This document shows, one piece after another, positions 11,727-21,809 of a stretch of DNA of 64,000 nt. Origin of the DNA: Hydractinia symbiolongicarpus (lineage: Eukaryota > Cnidaria > Hydrozoa > Anthoathecata > Hydractiniidae); the NCBI RefSeq assembly GCF_029227915.1, contig NC_079887.1:15623650-15687649 (forward strand), given 5' to 3'. Made by a program: the position numbers and the translations under genes. The notes below the pieces were generated by a model that searched no databases, had not been told where the DNA came from, and saw only the letters and a program-made list of their open reading frames with translations. Positions within the stretch are counted from its first letter, which is position 1. Every line of letters starts with the position of its first letter.

Positions 11727-14652
11727 ATGGCAGCGACAAGAATTTTCATAACACTTTGTATTTATTCGATGTGCTGTTCAACATCATGTGAGTAAACATT
11801 GAAACATGTCTCTTTAATAATAGCCGTATTTTGTCTGTCTCTGCACGGACCCTCCCTGCTGAGTTAGAAAATCGTGCTACAGAAACACGAATATCAAATG
11901 CGATATATTTTTATCCACTTTGTTGCCACGGGTAAATTTAAAGGACGGGCGAACCCGTGGATTTTTCCACGGGCTAACGACTAGTCTATATTATAATACC
12001 CGCATGCGTCTGTCTATCTGTCACGCACAATGGTACCAAGTAGCAAGATGCACGTAATGAGGTATTAAATAAACAGGCGAACCCGTTGATTTTTCCACGG
12101 GCCACCGACTAGTTTTAATGATTTGGCTTAACCCTATTCGGTCTGCAGTAATGTTTTTTTTAATATCTCCTTTATGGTATGTTGTTTGGGTATGATACTT
12201 ATTGAGTTTCAGCATTTATCTATAAGACACCTGCTCGCCAAAATTTTAGGTCGCCATATCTTTTAGAGGCGGAATAATATGTTCGAAAACACCCGGAACG
12301 AATATGGTTAAGTAAAGCATTTATTATAGCCAGTTTCTAGGCTACTCCATTGATGCGCTGACCTTGCTACATTTTACTGAAGTAGCTTTAGGGTAGTAGA
12401 AATGCTTGAAGAAGGTAACATGAACCATTTGCGATGACTACACTGCTTTCAAGTCAATGGTTTGGGTGTTAATAAATTGTAACTTGCGATATTTTTACTC
12501 CTCCATTCCACTGAGAATTCATCTCAATAACAAAAGGTGACAGGGTATAATTTTTTTATATGGAGGGAGGGGGTGGTATGGGCGGTTGTATGAACTATTG
12601 ATGGATGGACGAGTTGAGTGAACGGTGGTCTCAACTATTTAAACTGAATATTATCCGCTTTTTGTCCACGTTTTACCTTTTTCAATAAGTTTAAATCATT
12701 ATTTCTTTCTTAAATTTTCCATTTAACAGGGGTTCTAGGTGAGGATTGCCACGAAGATGTAGACGGCAATACAGAATGCACAAAAGACGGTAAAACTTTT
12801 TTTATAACTACCTTTCATTTATCTACCTTTAACACAATGAGATAACAGAAAAAATTCAACTTAAAGTTAAACTTAAACTTACAGTTTCTGGCAACGAAAT
12901 AAAAAGTTATATAACGTATTCTTAGGGTTGTTCATCGTTCGCATAGAAATTTAAGGGGTAGATTTGAGTGATGATCAATATTTAAGGCTCGTAGAGCAGA
13001 AGATAAATGTTAACAAAACATAGATGTTTAAATATTAATAAGACATGTTTAAATATAAATTTATAAAATTTTAACAACGAAGGTTTTCAGGCCGGCTCAA
13101 ATGCATCCAACATTTCATCCAACATGTTGGTTCGAATGTTGGATGATGTTGGATGAAAATTTTCTTCGAATTTCGAAAGTTAAGAAATTCGAAATTTGCA
13201 TTTGAGTTGCTTCATCCAACACGTTTCATCCAACAGGTCGTGTTCATTTATTTGACTTTTCCTTATGGAGGACCTTGATGCAGCTATCATGATTTTAAAC
13301 AAGTTACTGGATTCTGATGATGAAAAACCGACCAGGGAAAATACACGAAACTGGCTGAAAGAAGAAATTGTTTTTCAAATGTTTCGCCTGGTTGGTAGGT
13401 ATCGTCTTCTGAATCACTGGCCATAGCTGTCATCCTTACTTTTTCTGCTCCTTCTTGCTATTCACAAATGATTTTTTTCCTCACACACTCTCGATTTATT
13501 TATTTACAAGCATTCCATTGAAAAAAACATTCGATTGTCAAAAAACGTTCGCAAATGTGTTCGAAAAGTACGTAATATACTTATTGTAAAATGTTGGTTG
13601 AAATTTGACTCAAATGCATCCAACATGAAAATTCATGAAAATTGTGTTGGATTAAGCTGAAAATGTTGGATGAAAAGTTTGATCGAGATCAAACTTCATC
13701 CAACATCATCCAATAAGATTTTTTCTTCTTTTTTTATTTTCGAGAAATTTTGATTCAACTCAAATGCGTCCAACATTTTATCCAACATCAAAAATTTAAG
13801 ATGTTGGATGAAATGTTGGATGCATTTGTGCCGGCCCATAAAAAATTAAAAATGTACATACATAGTTAAAACATCATGTAGGGCATTCGTTAATACTAAA
13901 AAATCTCTAAAGATCTAATGTTGTCGTAAAAATAATGAAAATACTTCATTAGTACTTCATTCATTTTTAGTCTTAATGATATCTATCTCCTATGGCGAAC
14001 AAGAAACCTAAATTTAGCCGGAAAAAATGACCAACTTTAGTGTCAGTGACTAAATGTTCCCCAGACTATTATTTTTCTGTAAAATCATCTCCCCCCATAA
14101 GGAAACATTACGCGTTGAATGTCTTCCCTTCCCTTCGCTTGCATAACATAACAATGTTGATTTGTGTAATGAATGAAGTCAATATTTAGTAAGTTCACTA
14201 CAACAGGAAATTTAAGGTCCTTGACATTATATTCTAACGGTTTGATCATCTGTAACTATATGCTACATTACCGCCAGACGTATGTGGAGCATTGGTCTAA
14301 CTTTATCGTCTGCAACATATCCTGTTTGTTGTCATTAGATGGTTCTAAATGAGCTGACAGCCTTTCTTTTTACAGTTCCAAGAGTGGGACCCCATGATAC
14401 CACTACGCTATCACCGCATTAACCTTTGCTGATTTTTTAGGACTGACAACTGTACATTACGTTGGAATAGGCGGAGGAACTGTGGCTTTGATTGTGTTCG
14501 CTGTCATATTTCGCTTACTCTGTCGCTATAGATGTTGCTATATCCTTGCGAGACAACAACGAGTGCAAAGGCATCGTCAGGCAAATGCTAATGTAGAAGC
14601 ACCTGCTGTAATTACGACAGTACCTTACGCGAGACAATTGGATGAAAAATAA
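11727..14652 (+). CDS. small type I membrane protein, three exons (11727-11787, 12730-12789, 14441-14652)
   Basis: Joining the three exons gives a 110-residue protein; splice phases match (1 then 1) and each intron is GT...AG. Residues 1-20 form a hydrophobic signal peptide starting MAATRIFITL. A very short acidic ectodomain (about 21-40) has two cysteines (GEDCHEDVDGNTECTKD). A GIGGG-led transmembrane helix spans about 48-66. The cytosolic tail begins with an Arg/Cys-rich stretch (CRYRCCY) and ends with a proline-tyrosine segment (TTVPYARQLDEK). The ATG lies in the good context AAAAATGG. Exon 1 is in a longer open frame from 11550, but the signal peptide favours this ATG. Architecture resembles small single-pass adaptors with Cys-rich juxtamembrane and PY tails, but I recognise no family. 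Intron 1 carries a Helitron-like dimer and a MITE, intron 2 a 0.75 kb TIR element. The exon chain is inferred, not proven by transcripts. Confidence 0.7.
11809..11984 (+). mobile_element. non-autonomous Helitron-like element, diverged upstream copy of a dimer
   Basis: The 3' end is diagnostic: hairpin CCCGTGGATTTTTCCACGGG, seven bases, then CTAG (11981-11984). The 5' end is a diverged TC-start with GTCTGTCTCTGCACGG. It joins with no gap to the next copy. Confidence 0.65.
11985..12112 (+). mobile_element. non-autonomous Helitron-like element, 128 bp
   Basis: Starts TCTATATTATAATACCCG with GTCTGTC and CACGC motifs, ends with a GTTGATTTTTCCAC hairpin and CTAG (12109-12112) followed by T, the Helitron 5'-TC / hairpin / CTRR-3' signature. 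It abuts the preceding copy head to tail. Confidence 0.8.
12132..12307 (+). mobile_element. piggyBac-like MITE, 176 bp internally deleted copy
   Basis: Flanked by TTAA (12128-12131 and 12308-12311). Left end CCCTATTCGGTCTG; right end shares ATATGTTCGAAAACACCCGG with the family, its terminus imperfectly complementary to the left. Sits in intron 1 of the small membrane protein gene. Confidence 0.75.
13090..13836. mobile_element. TIR element packed with ATCCAACA motifs, possibly PIF/Harbinger-derived
   Basis: Ends are near-perfect inverted repeats of about 38 bp beginning GGCCGGCTCAAATGCATCC. The motif ATCCAACA and its complement recur many times on both sides. An internal open frame from 13265 encodes about 53 residues (MEDLDAAIMILNKLLDSDDE, later NWLKEEI) reminiscent of N-terminal parts of Harbinger-type transposases, then stops. 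I could not fix a clean target-site duplication. Lies in intron 2 of the small membrane protein gene. Confidence 0.65.
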
Positions 14653-14894
14653 AAAATGCAGATTTCGTTATGGAAAAGAGACAGGTCACACATTTTTGTA
14701 AACAATTGATTTTTTTGCATTCCGCCTCAAACATTGTTTAGCGATTTACGAAAAATACCCCGAAAAGTTGTTTAGTCATTGTTTACCAGGATAAGTTGAT
14801 TGCAAATTGATATTTTTGGAAGTATCTCTTTCATACTATTTCATACTGATTAGCAATTTTTTAATGAATTTTTGACTATCGGGATTGTTGTTCA

Positions 14895-15028
14895 TCTATA
14901 TTATAATACCTGCATACGTCTGTCTTTTTCTCTGTTACGCAAAATGGTATCCCTAGTAACGGGATGCACGCAATACGGTATAAAAAGAACGGGCAAGCCC
15001 GTGGATTTTTCCACGGGGCACCAACTAG
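14895..15028 (+). mobile_element. non-autonomous Helitron-like element, 134 bp
   Basis: Begins TCTATATTATAATACCTG after an A, ends with hairpin CCCGTGGATTTTTCCACGGG and CTAG followed by T: insertion between A and T as Helitrons do. Situated about 240 bp after the small membrane protein stop codon. Confidence 0.82.
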
Positions 15029-15639
15029 TATAAGAAAAGGATATTACGACTTTTGTTCATATACTTATTTTTCCATCTTTACATATATAAATAAAGACAC
15101 TAAATGTCGTAATCATACGTCACCACATACTGTATCAGCGCAACCTTTTTTCAGTCAATTTTTTTTGTTTGGCTCAAATTATTCGTCTGCCTTAATTTTC
15201 GTAACCTACACAACATTAATTCAGAGCCAACAAAAAATTGATGTTGTTAAGATTTTAACATATTTGTCACCAGTTATCCGGACGAAGTTGATGGACGGAC
15301 GCTTTCATCGGCTTATATTTTCCGCTGGCTCTAATTTTTGCCATCTTTTTAAAATCCGTCACTTAAAGCCAAATTAAGGGGATACGAGAAAGAAATTATA
15401 AGGAGAGATGTGGGAAAACTTGTTAAAGTGATATAACGAGATGACGTGGTTGGCAAACAATAGAAAGTGAAAGATAATACGAAGCAAGACTGTGCTATAT
15501 TTATAGAGAAATAGTTTTGACGTTTGGAATTTTCTAACCCGGACTTAATGATATTTCGCTTTTACCGTTAAATGTCTATGAATATAAAAATATGTATAAC
15601 TTGTACTCTTTTCTCTTAACATGATGAGTCAATGTGTTT
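15029..15639. other. intergenic, no gene seen
   Basis: The open frame 14964-15377 starts inside the Helitron-like copy and has no motif; I see no gene here. Confidence 0.4.
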
Positions 15640-16190
15640 GTGACGGGCAATTTCGACATGTGTCCATTTTCCTTTGATTTTGACAAAAATGTTATGTCTT
15701 AAATGTTAAATTTTTCTGGCGTTACGACTCGACGTTAATAAAATTAATGTAACGTCAACATCTTAATTTGAAATAACGAAGCCATTACAACGCACTTATA
15801 ATTTTGAGGCCAAATAACTTGGAAACGGGGTGGTGATGTCAGTCATTTTTCACCGCTTGGGTAATTATGGACAACCTGGGACCAAATTAGGTAAGCGTCT
15901 CAAACCTGGGTGTCCGAATCCTTTTCAGAATGGACAGGTTGATTACGTCATCAAAAAAACCCCTAAACCTTGATACCCGTCAGCAGTTTGTCATAAGTAC
16001 GATCCTTTACATTTTCTTCATCAGCGTTTGAAGCTATACACAATAGAGGCAACAGGCTAAAAAAAATTCTTAAAAAAATCTTTATTTGTACACTTGTGAG
16101 ACTTTGCTGACGACATCGAAATTCAAGTGACCTTTTCTTTTCCATTGTTATCCTGCCTAGGCGGAATTTTCCACAGGCCTTATCGATTAG
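15640..16190 (+). mobile_element. larger Helitron-like non-autonomous unit, first of a tandem pair
   Basis: Contains blocks shared with 16191-16731 and 60115-61735: a GTCAGTCATTTTTCACCGC-type block, GGGTAAxTAxGGxxxACC, and an AGTACxxGATCxTxTACATTTTCTT block. Ends with a weak GGCGGAATTTTCCAC hairpin and TTAG before T. The 5' limit is approximate. Confidence 0.6.
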
Positions 16191-16731
16191 TATATAATAA
16201 TACAAAATGTCTGTGACTGGCATAGTTAGTGTGTTATTTTCCTTTGAAGTCGCCAAAAATTTCCTTGAATTCGCCCTAAAAAAGTATCTCTTATTTGTTT
16301 ACTACCTAGACATTATGGCACGACGTCAATGCATTTAGACTGACGTCAATTCATTAAATATGAATAGTGAAGCCATACAACTTGGACACGGTTTCAAATA
16401 ACTGAAGCCATTTTCTGCGTGGGTAACTAGGGAGCACCAAAATGGGACCAATTTCCTAAGGCTGGGTCAACACACCCGTTTCGGATAAAATGGGTTGATG
16501 ACGTTATTAAAAACCTTTAAAGTTCAATATCCCTGGAACTGTTCTTCAAAAGTACACGATCATTTTCTTGATCAGCATTTCAAGCTCTATAAAACGCAGG
16601 TAGCGGCTAAAAAAATGTGAAAAATAATCTTGACGCCTTGACGGGTCATTGCTGACGCCATCAAAATTCAAATTAAATCATTGTTTCTTTTTTTCCTAAG
16701 TTGGATTTTTCAATGGGCCTTTGTCGACTAG
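16191..16731 (+). mobile_element. larger Helitron-like non-autonomous unit, second of a tandem pair
   Basis: Directly follows the previous unit and repeats the same internal order. It ends TTGGATTTTTCAATGGGCC then CTAG (16728-16731) before T, matching a diverged Helitron 3' hairpin and terminus. Confidence 0.62.
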
Positions 16732-17569
16732 TTTAATGATATTAAAAAACTTCGCCAAATTTGGACGTATTAAATTTTTAGCATTTTAAAGTCTTAAAAA
16801 GACCTTAGAACATTCTGTCTGAGTAACAATATAAGTTGCTTCTAAAATTGTTATAAATGTTTTTTTGATTCTAGGCCAATATAAGCCCAAAATGTTCTGC
16901 AAAAATAATTCTGTATTAGAAGTACACAGAAGTAGGCACAAATGCCTGGGGAGGAGGGTGATTAGGGGTGTATACATATAATTTTCATTTTAAATTTTCA
17001 TTATTTTATCCACCGCTCTTTTTCCCTACTCCACATAAAAAATGCGTAAGTGATTTAATTCCACGTATTTTTTTACGATTGACTAGCAGAAAGTGAATGT
17101 TATTCTAAATAATTATAAAGGTCATGGAAAGGAGAACAAGTGAATTTCTTCCATTTCTAATTTGCTCGCATTACAATAACTTTACAATGGTATGTTAATG
17201 TTAATTCTATATCTATCGAGACAGTATCTGATGTAGAATCAAGTAAATTTTACAAAGTCGTAGAGAGAGTGTATGTTCCTTCAGCAATACATACAGGAGC
17301 TGCGTTTGATATAGCCTCATATTTTCACCTTTCGATTACAAGGAAGTTGGTAATGCTTGGTCTATAAACTATTTGCATGCATGCTAACCTCGTTCACAGG
17401 GTCTCATGGCTCCTGAACCGTTATTACGAAGCAGCCAACTTTTCCCTGCTATCAAATTCATGGTAAAATGCCCTTGGAACGAGGTTGCGTGCATATCCCA
17501 TCTAGTTATGCTTATCAACAGTGTGTAGATTTAGAAAACTTCTTACATGTGCGTAGAGTATTGGTGAAG
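16732..17569. other. intergenic, no gene seen
   Basis: AT-rich sequence just downstream (in gene sense) of the second GPCR; probably contains its 3' UTR. No supported gene. Confidence 0.4.
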
Positions 17570-18547
17570 TTATATGACGCTAGATTTCTTTCTTCGTTGA
17601 CTAATTGTATTTTTCGCCAGAAACCGTAAAAAAAAACTCTTTACTTTGCGGTTGTTGCAAGAATAAAGAATAGCGTTTGCGAACGAATTAACAAACAAGA
17701 GAAAAAATGTTGAATCGAATTCAACTAAATACACATTCCAATTAGATTCGCACTTTCCTTGTAATGCTCCATACATAGATCGGCTGAATGAGACAATTAT
17801 GTAAGCTGGGTATGTGAGGCAAAGGCTGGTCAAAATTAAACTTATTGTTCGTGTCAACTTTTTGTCATATACTGGCCGCAATTTCCTCCTCTTCAAAACA
17901 TCCAAAAAATGAGGACTTATGGCTAGTTTACAATGTTCGCTTGTTCTTACTTGTGATTTCTTATGCACTTTCCACCATGTCTTCATGTAAAATATCAATG
18001 TGCTAAATCCAATCAAAAAATCTAAAGACAAAACAACCAGTTGAAAATAGCAGGCGACGTGATAAACAGCTGTTATTGCTAAACCTATCGTTATGGTGAC
18101 TGCGAAACAAATGGCCACTATTATGAACGTCTGGACCTTCATCATTCCAGTGCTCTCACATTCCGCTACTGTGACTCTCATCCGCGAATAACGGTCAAGC
18201 GAGATGATAAAAATCAAGAGTGATGATAAATTCAAGAATAAATACGCAGATGTTACAGCATACCATGACAAAAAGCAATTTCCCGGACGAATGTACAAAT
18301 ATAAAAATATGGGCGCCACAAGCAATCCTGTGCAGAAATCTGTAATTGTTAAAATCAAAATGTAGCGGGCGAATTTCATTTTATATTCTTTTGTTTTAAT
18401 TAGGGCGAAGATTAACGCCCCGTTAAATAAAAGTATAGCAGGTGTAACACATCCGTAGCATACTGCAAATATCAACCGTTGGTTTGTAGAAAGTAGTTCC
18501 AGCAGCGGCAGTGGGCTTTTACATTCTGATATATTTGCAGAAGCCAT
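17570..18547 (-). CDS. class A (rhodopsin-like) G protein-coupled receptor
   Basis: Intronless 325-residue seven-transmembrane receptor. An N-glycosylation site (NIS, 5-7) lies in a short extracellular N-terminus. Landmarks: Asn42 (FNGAL) in TM1, Asp70 in TM2, Cys91 near the top of TM3, DRY at 118-120, a third intracellular loop of about 40 residues rich in Lys/Arg, TYPAY at 245-249 in TM6 (the usual Trp of CWxP is not present), and NAILY at 291-295 in place of NPxxY. The tail is short and basic (QRRKKSS). It resembles the divergent orphan amine/adenosine/melanocortin-like receptors expanded in cnidarians, but the ligand cannot be assigned. Not a close paralogue of the first GPCR. Start is the first ATG, with a plausible extracellular N-terminus. 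Confidence 0.88.
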   Translation of the reverse strand: MASANISECKSPLPLLELLSTNQRLIFAVCYGCVTPAILLFNGALIFALIKTKEYKMKFARYILILTITDFCTGLLVAPIFLYLYIRPGNCFLSWYAVTSAYLFLNLSSLLIFIISLDRYSRMRVTVAECESTGMMKVQTFIIVAICFAVTITIGLAITAVYHVACYFQLVVLSLDFLIGFSTLIFYMKTWWKVHKKSQVRTSEHCKLAISPHFLDVLKRRKLRPVYDKKLTRTISLILTSLCLTYPAYIIVSFSRSMYGALQGKCESNWNVYLVEFDSTFFLLFVNSFANAILYSCNNRKVKSFFLRFLAKNTISQRRKKSSVI

Positions 18548-21426
18548 ACAAAAGCTGTTTTGTTGAAGTATTGGTAGCTTTCGTTTTGATGTAGTTGATG
18601 GTGTTTCACGTGTTGTTTGTGTTGTTCCTATGTTGTTGCCTACCTCCGTTTTAAAGAATATTTATTAATCTTCTGACTTTCTGCCAGTATTTATTTACTG
18701 GCAAATCTGCGAAACATTTTTTACGTTTACTCAACTGATAGAATGATATGTTTTAAAATTTAAATGACGAAATTTATAAAATTCGAACTCATTCCCTTTA
18801 CGCTAGTTTACGCTTATCATTCAATAGGTATCCCTGGTTCAGAAGCTCTACAAAAAGCTGTTTTTATTGCGAAAGTTAATTTTAAAGTTTGCACATATAA
18901 TTTAGAATTTTGTATGACAAAACGGCTTGTCTTCATGTAACGGTACAACAATGAATTAAGTAGGCGTTGCATAAAAAAGTTTGTGAAAATAATAATTGCA
19001 GATAAAACTCTTTATACATAGTGTCGCAGATTTCTAAACTCTTCAACGTAAAAGTGAAGACAGCAAATTGAACTGGTTAAAGCGAAGCTTATTTGATTTG
19101 ATCGTGTGCGTGAAACTAGGCAGACTATTTATCCTTTGTGAATCTCCTTTTAACGCCATGCCATGGCTTGATTGTAAATAATTTGTTTCAACTTGAAATC
19201 AAGTAAACATTTGGACCTCACAATTTGTTAACTATGGGAACAAATAAAAAACTGAATCAAGGTTAAGATAAATGATGAACAACCAGAGTCCTTGATAATT
19301 CTTGTCAGTGATTATCAAATGTTAAATAGGGAGAATAGCAATAGTGGGTAGGAGGGTGGATTTCACTGCCACAAAGTGGTAAGGTCGTCCACATTTAATT
19401 CCACGCGGCTGCTAAGTTGCGGCAACAGCAACACAAAAAAAATCCAACACTTTACCATTCGCGATGGTACATGTACGACACAGATACTTTGCACCAACGA
19501 GCAAGAAATAGGGAGACTTCAGTACGTGACAGACACGCTATACCCCAATCTCGTTCTCAGCGCCTGTTATCTCTTTTTTATATCGAGATCTCGAGAAGTT
19601 AATTATATAGGTAATCTTAGAAATGCTTTAACTTTAAGTTAAATAACCGTTAAGCGATTTATCCATCAATAATGACTTTTCTGGGAAGTACTAGGTTGAG
19701 AGTCAAATTACTTTGTACAGACGTTTAAATTTGTTTTATTACAGAATTTACTTTTTTAGAATGAGAGTTTAATTGAACATGCTCTTTTTACACGTATTTC
19801 CTTCAAAGAAGAATGAACATATAAATTATTTAAGGAAGGCAAAGTTGCTTTTCAATTTTGAGATCGACGTTAAGATTTTTCTCTTTAACCGACAATCTTC
19901 ATATATTCGGTATTTTTTAGAGTCGATCTTGCGTTAGACGAGCAAGCATCCACAAGATGAACTAACACAAAAGAAGCTATGAAACAACTTTCTTTTCAAT
20001 GTAAACTGTATCGTTATATCAGTTAGAATTTTATGTTAAAATAGTGAAATTCTCGCCAAAAATGTAGCAAGGTTGTGGGGAATACCATCTCTAGCCAATA
20101 TCTACAAAGTTGTCCTGAATGAAATTCTGTCGGTGGTATCATTGCTGTAACGTGTTATCTCGTGTTGTCATGCGTTATCAGATCGTGAACATAAAAAACC
20201 ATGCAATAGGGTCAGCGAACAATAGTACAACAGTTAAAAAATCAGTTAATAAGCCAAACTTGTTCCCAGGACCTTTCACTTAAGGGCTGTCGAGATGGAT
20301 TGGGGATATAGATGTTATTATGAAAAGAAACTTTCTAGAAAAATATACTGACTGTTCAGATAAAATATCAACAAACTTTTTAAAGAGTTGGGTTTTTCAA
20401 GGTTCGAAATCGACGGCTAAAAGTTAGATGGTATATTTAGCGCCATCTCATAACGCCCTAAGATTTAAATCCTCACAGACAAGCATGATTGGTCAATTAC
20501 TCAGATGGATGTGGTTTTTTATCCACTAAAATAGCTTGTGGCAAGTCATCACGTATTGACCTTTGATGCACTCCATCCCATTTACAATTGATTATTAAAT
20601 TCGAATATAAAAGATATTAGTGATGTATAAATCTTGATGTATGTAAGCAAAGAAAGATGGAGAGTATATATAACAACAGCGGGGGAGATGTCATGTCAAT
20701 ATCACATGGTGTAAATAAGTAAAAACACAAGAAAAACATTCCATGGCTTGTCATATGTTTTCTACAAAGACGTGACTTGTAGAAAGTGCAATTTGAAAGG
20801 GATAAAAAGGTAAAAATTATGTATTATGTGTTTCTGCTTGTTTTACATAAAGTTTTTTTGTAGAATCAAGCAGATACATAGTTTTAGCCATGCCTGTGCA
20901 AGGAGAAAACGCTAAACTGTTTACTCCAGTTTTTACTTCATTTCTAAAAAAACTAATTAAACCATTGTTATAAGAAGCCAAGCAACCTTTAAATCTACTG
21001 AAATCATAAGAATTTTCCTAAAAAGTTTCTTAATAACGACGGGGTTTATAAGAGTTTATAATATTCAACCAAAACATGTTTTGACATAACGGAAAGACTT
21101 ATCAAGAAAAGTGCAAGAAAAGATGAATTGATGCAGTTTTCAGCGTTTCTTCATCGTCTTAAAATAATATCTGTTCCGGTGAAATTAAAAAATTAAAAAG
21201 TTTCTTCATTAAAAATCTCTTAATTTCATAACTAAGCAAAAAGTTTCTAATTTTTTTGGAAGGCGACTTGTCCATTTTTTATACCGTGGTTTCTTAAAAA
21301 AAAGTGTATAGTGAGATTTATATAAGGAAAAGACATGACGTAAACCGTAGCGAAAATAATTAGGGTTCACATGAATTAGCTTAGTGGCTTTGGAATTAAA
21401 CTTTTTCACATAGGTTAAATACATCT

Positions 21427-21469
21427 GTTGTTGTTGTTGCTTGTTGTGGTTGTTGTTGTTTGTTTGTTT
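21427..21469. repeat. TTG microsatellite
   Basis: Imperfect run of TTG/TGTTT units just upstream of the small membrane protein gene. Confidence 0.85.
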
Positions 21470-21575
21470 ATCTGGTTTACTTGATTGATTGCATTGCTAC
21501 TCACAATCAAGAAATTTAAATTTAACAAGACAACCTTTCTTTTCTAACACAATCCTTCATTCCCCTTGCTATTCA

Positions 21576-21586
21576 CTTTCGTTTAG
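21576..21586 (+). other. 3' splice acceptor upstream of ATG (cis or spliced-leader)
   Basis: TTTCGTTTAG is immediately followed by ten bases and the ATG. The same TTTCGTTTAG stands two bases before the ATG of the paralogue at 25245. No first coding exon is needed, so this is either the end of a 5' UTR intron or a trans-splice acceptor. Confidence 0.55.
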
Positions 21587-21596
21587 GTCCATCAAA

Positions 21597-21809
21597 ATGA
21601 ACGTACTGTGGGCACTTATCTGGTTTGTCCTGCTCATTTTCATTGGCTGGCCATTGGGCTTCTTTTGTGCAAGTTGGTATGTGTGTTGCTTACCGTTCGA
21701 AGTTTGTATTGATGGATTAAAACAACTAAACGAATTTCTCTACAAAGGAGTACAGTTGCCATGGGAGATGGCGAAACGGATGAAGGAGGGCAGAGCCGGA
21801 TGGAACTAA
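21597..21809 (+). CDS. short conserved-looking membrane protein, copy 1 of a tandem pair
   Basis: 70 residues, complete in one exon. Residues about 4-32 are a hydrophobic segment (MNVLWALIWFVLLIFIGWPL...) running into a Cys/aromatic-rich membrane-edge motif, SWYVCCLPFEVCI (about 26-38). A soluble amphipathic tail follows (LKQLNEFLYKGVQLP...) ending GRAGWN. It aligns without gaps to the protein at 25245-25475, sharing WALIW, SWYVCCLPFEVCI, LNE, GV-LP and GWN, so the frame is clearly under selection. I recall similar short proteins of unknown function in invertebrates but cannot name the family. Probably membrane-anchored; the vicinal cysteines could be acylated. The start is fixed by the acceptor ten bases upstream and by the alignment with copy 2. 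Confidence 0.8.
   Translation: MNVLWALIWFVLLIFIGWPLGFFCASWYVCCLPFEVCIDGLKQLNEFLYKGVQLPWEMAKRMKEGRAGWN

Larger units (their letters stand above)
18548..21596. other. intergenic, no gene seen
   Basis: Upstream region shared by the divergently placed GPCR and first small membrane protein gene. Open frames at 19376-19642 and 21209-21424 lack motifs. A TTG-rich microsatellite lies at 21427-21469. Confidence 0.45.

Noticed and set aside
14375-14420. Additional exon of the small membrane protein after TTTTTACAG
   Set aside because: Reading on from the phase 1 donor meets a stop with no proper GT donor; joining directly to 14441 keeps the frame.
14964-15377. 137-residue plus-strand frame
   Set aside because: Begins inside the Helitron-like copy at 14895-15028 and shows no domain; chance open frame.
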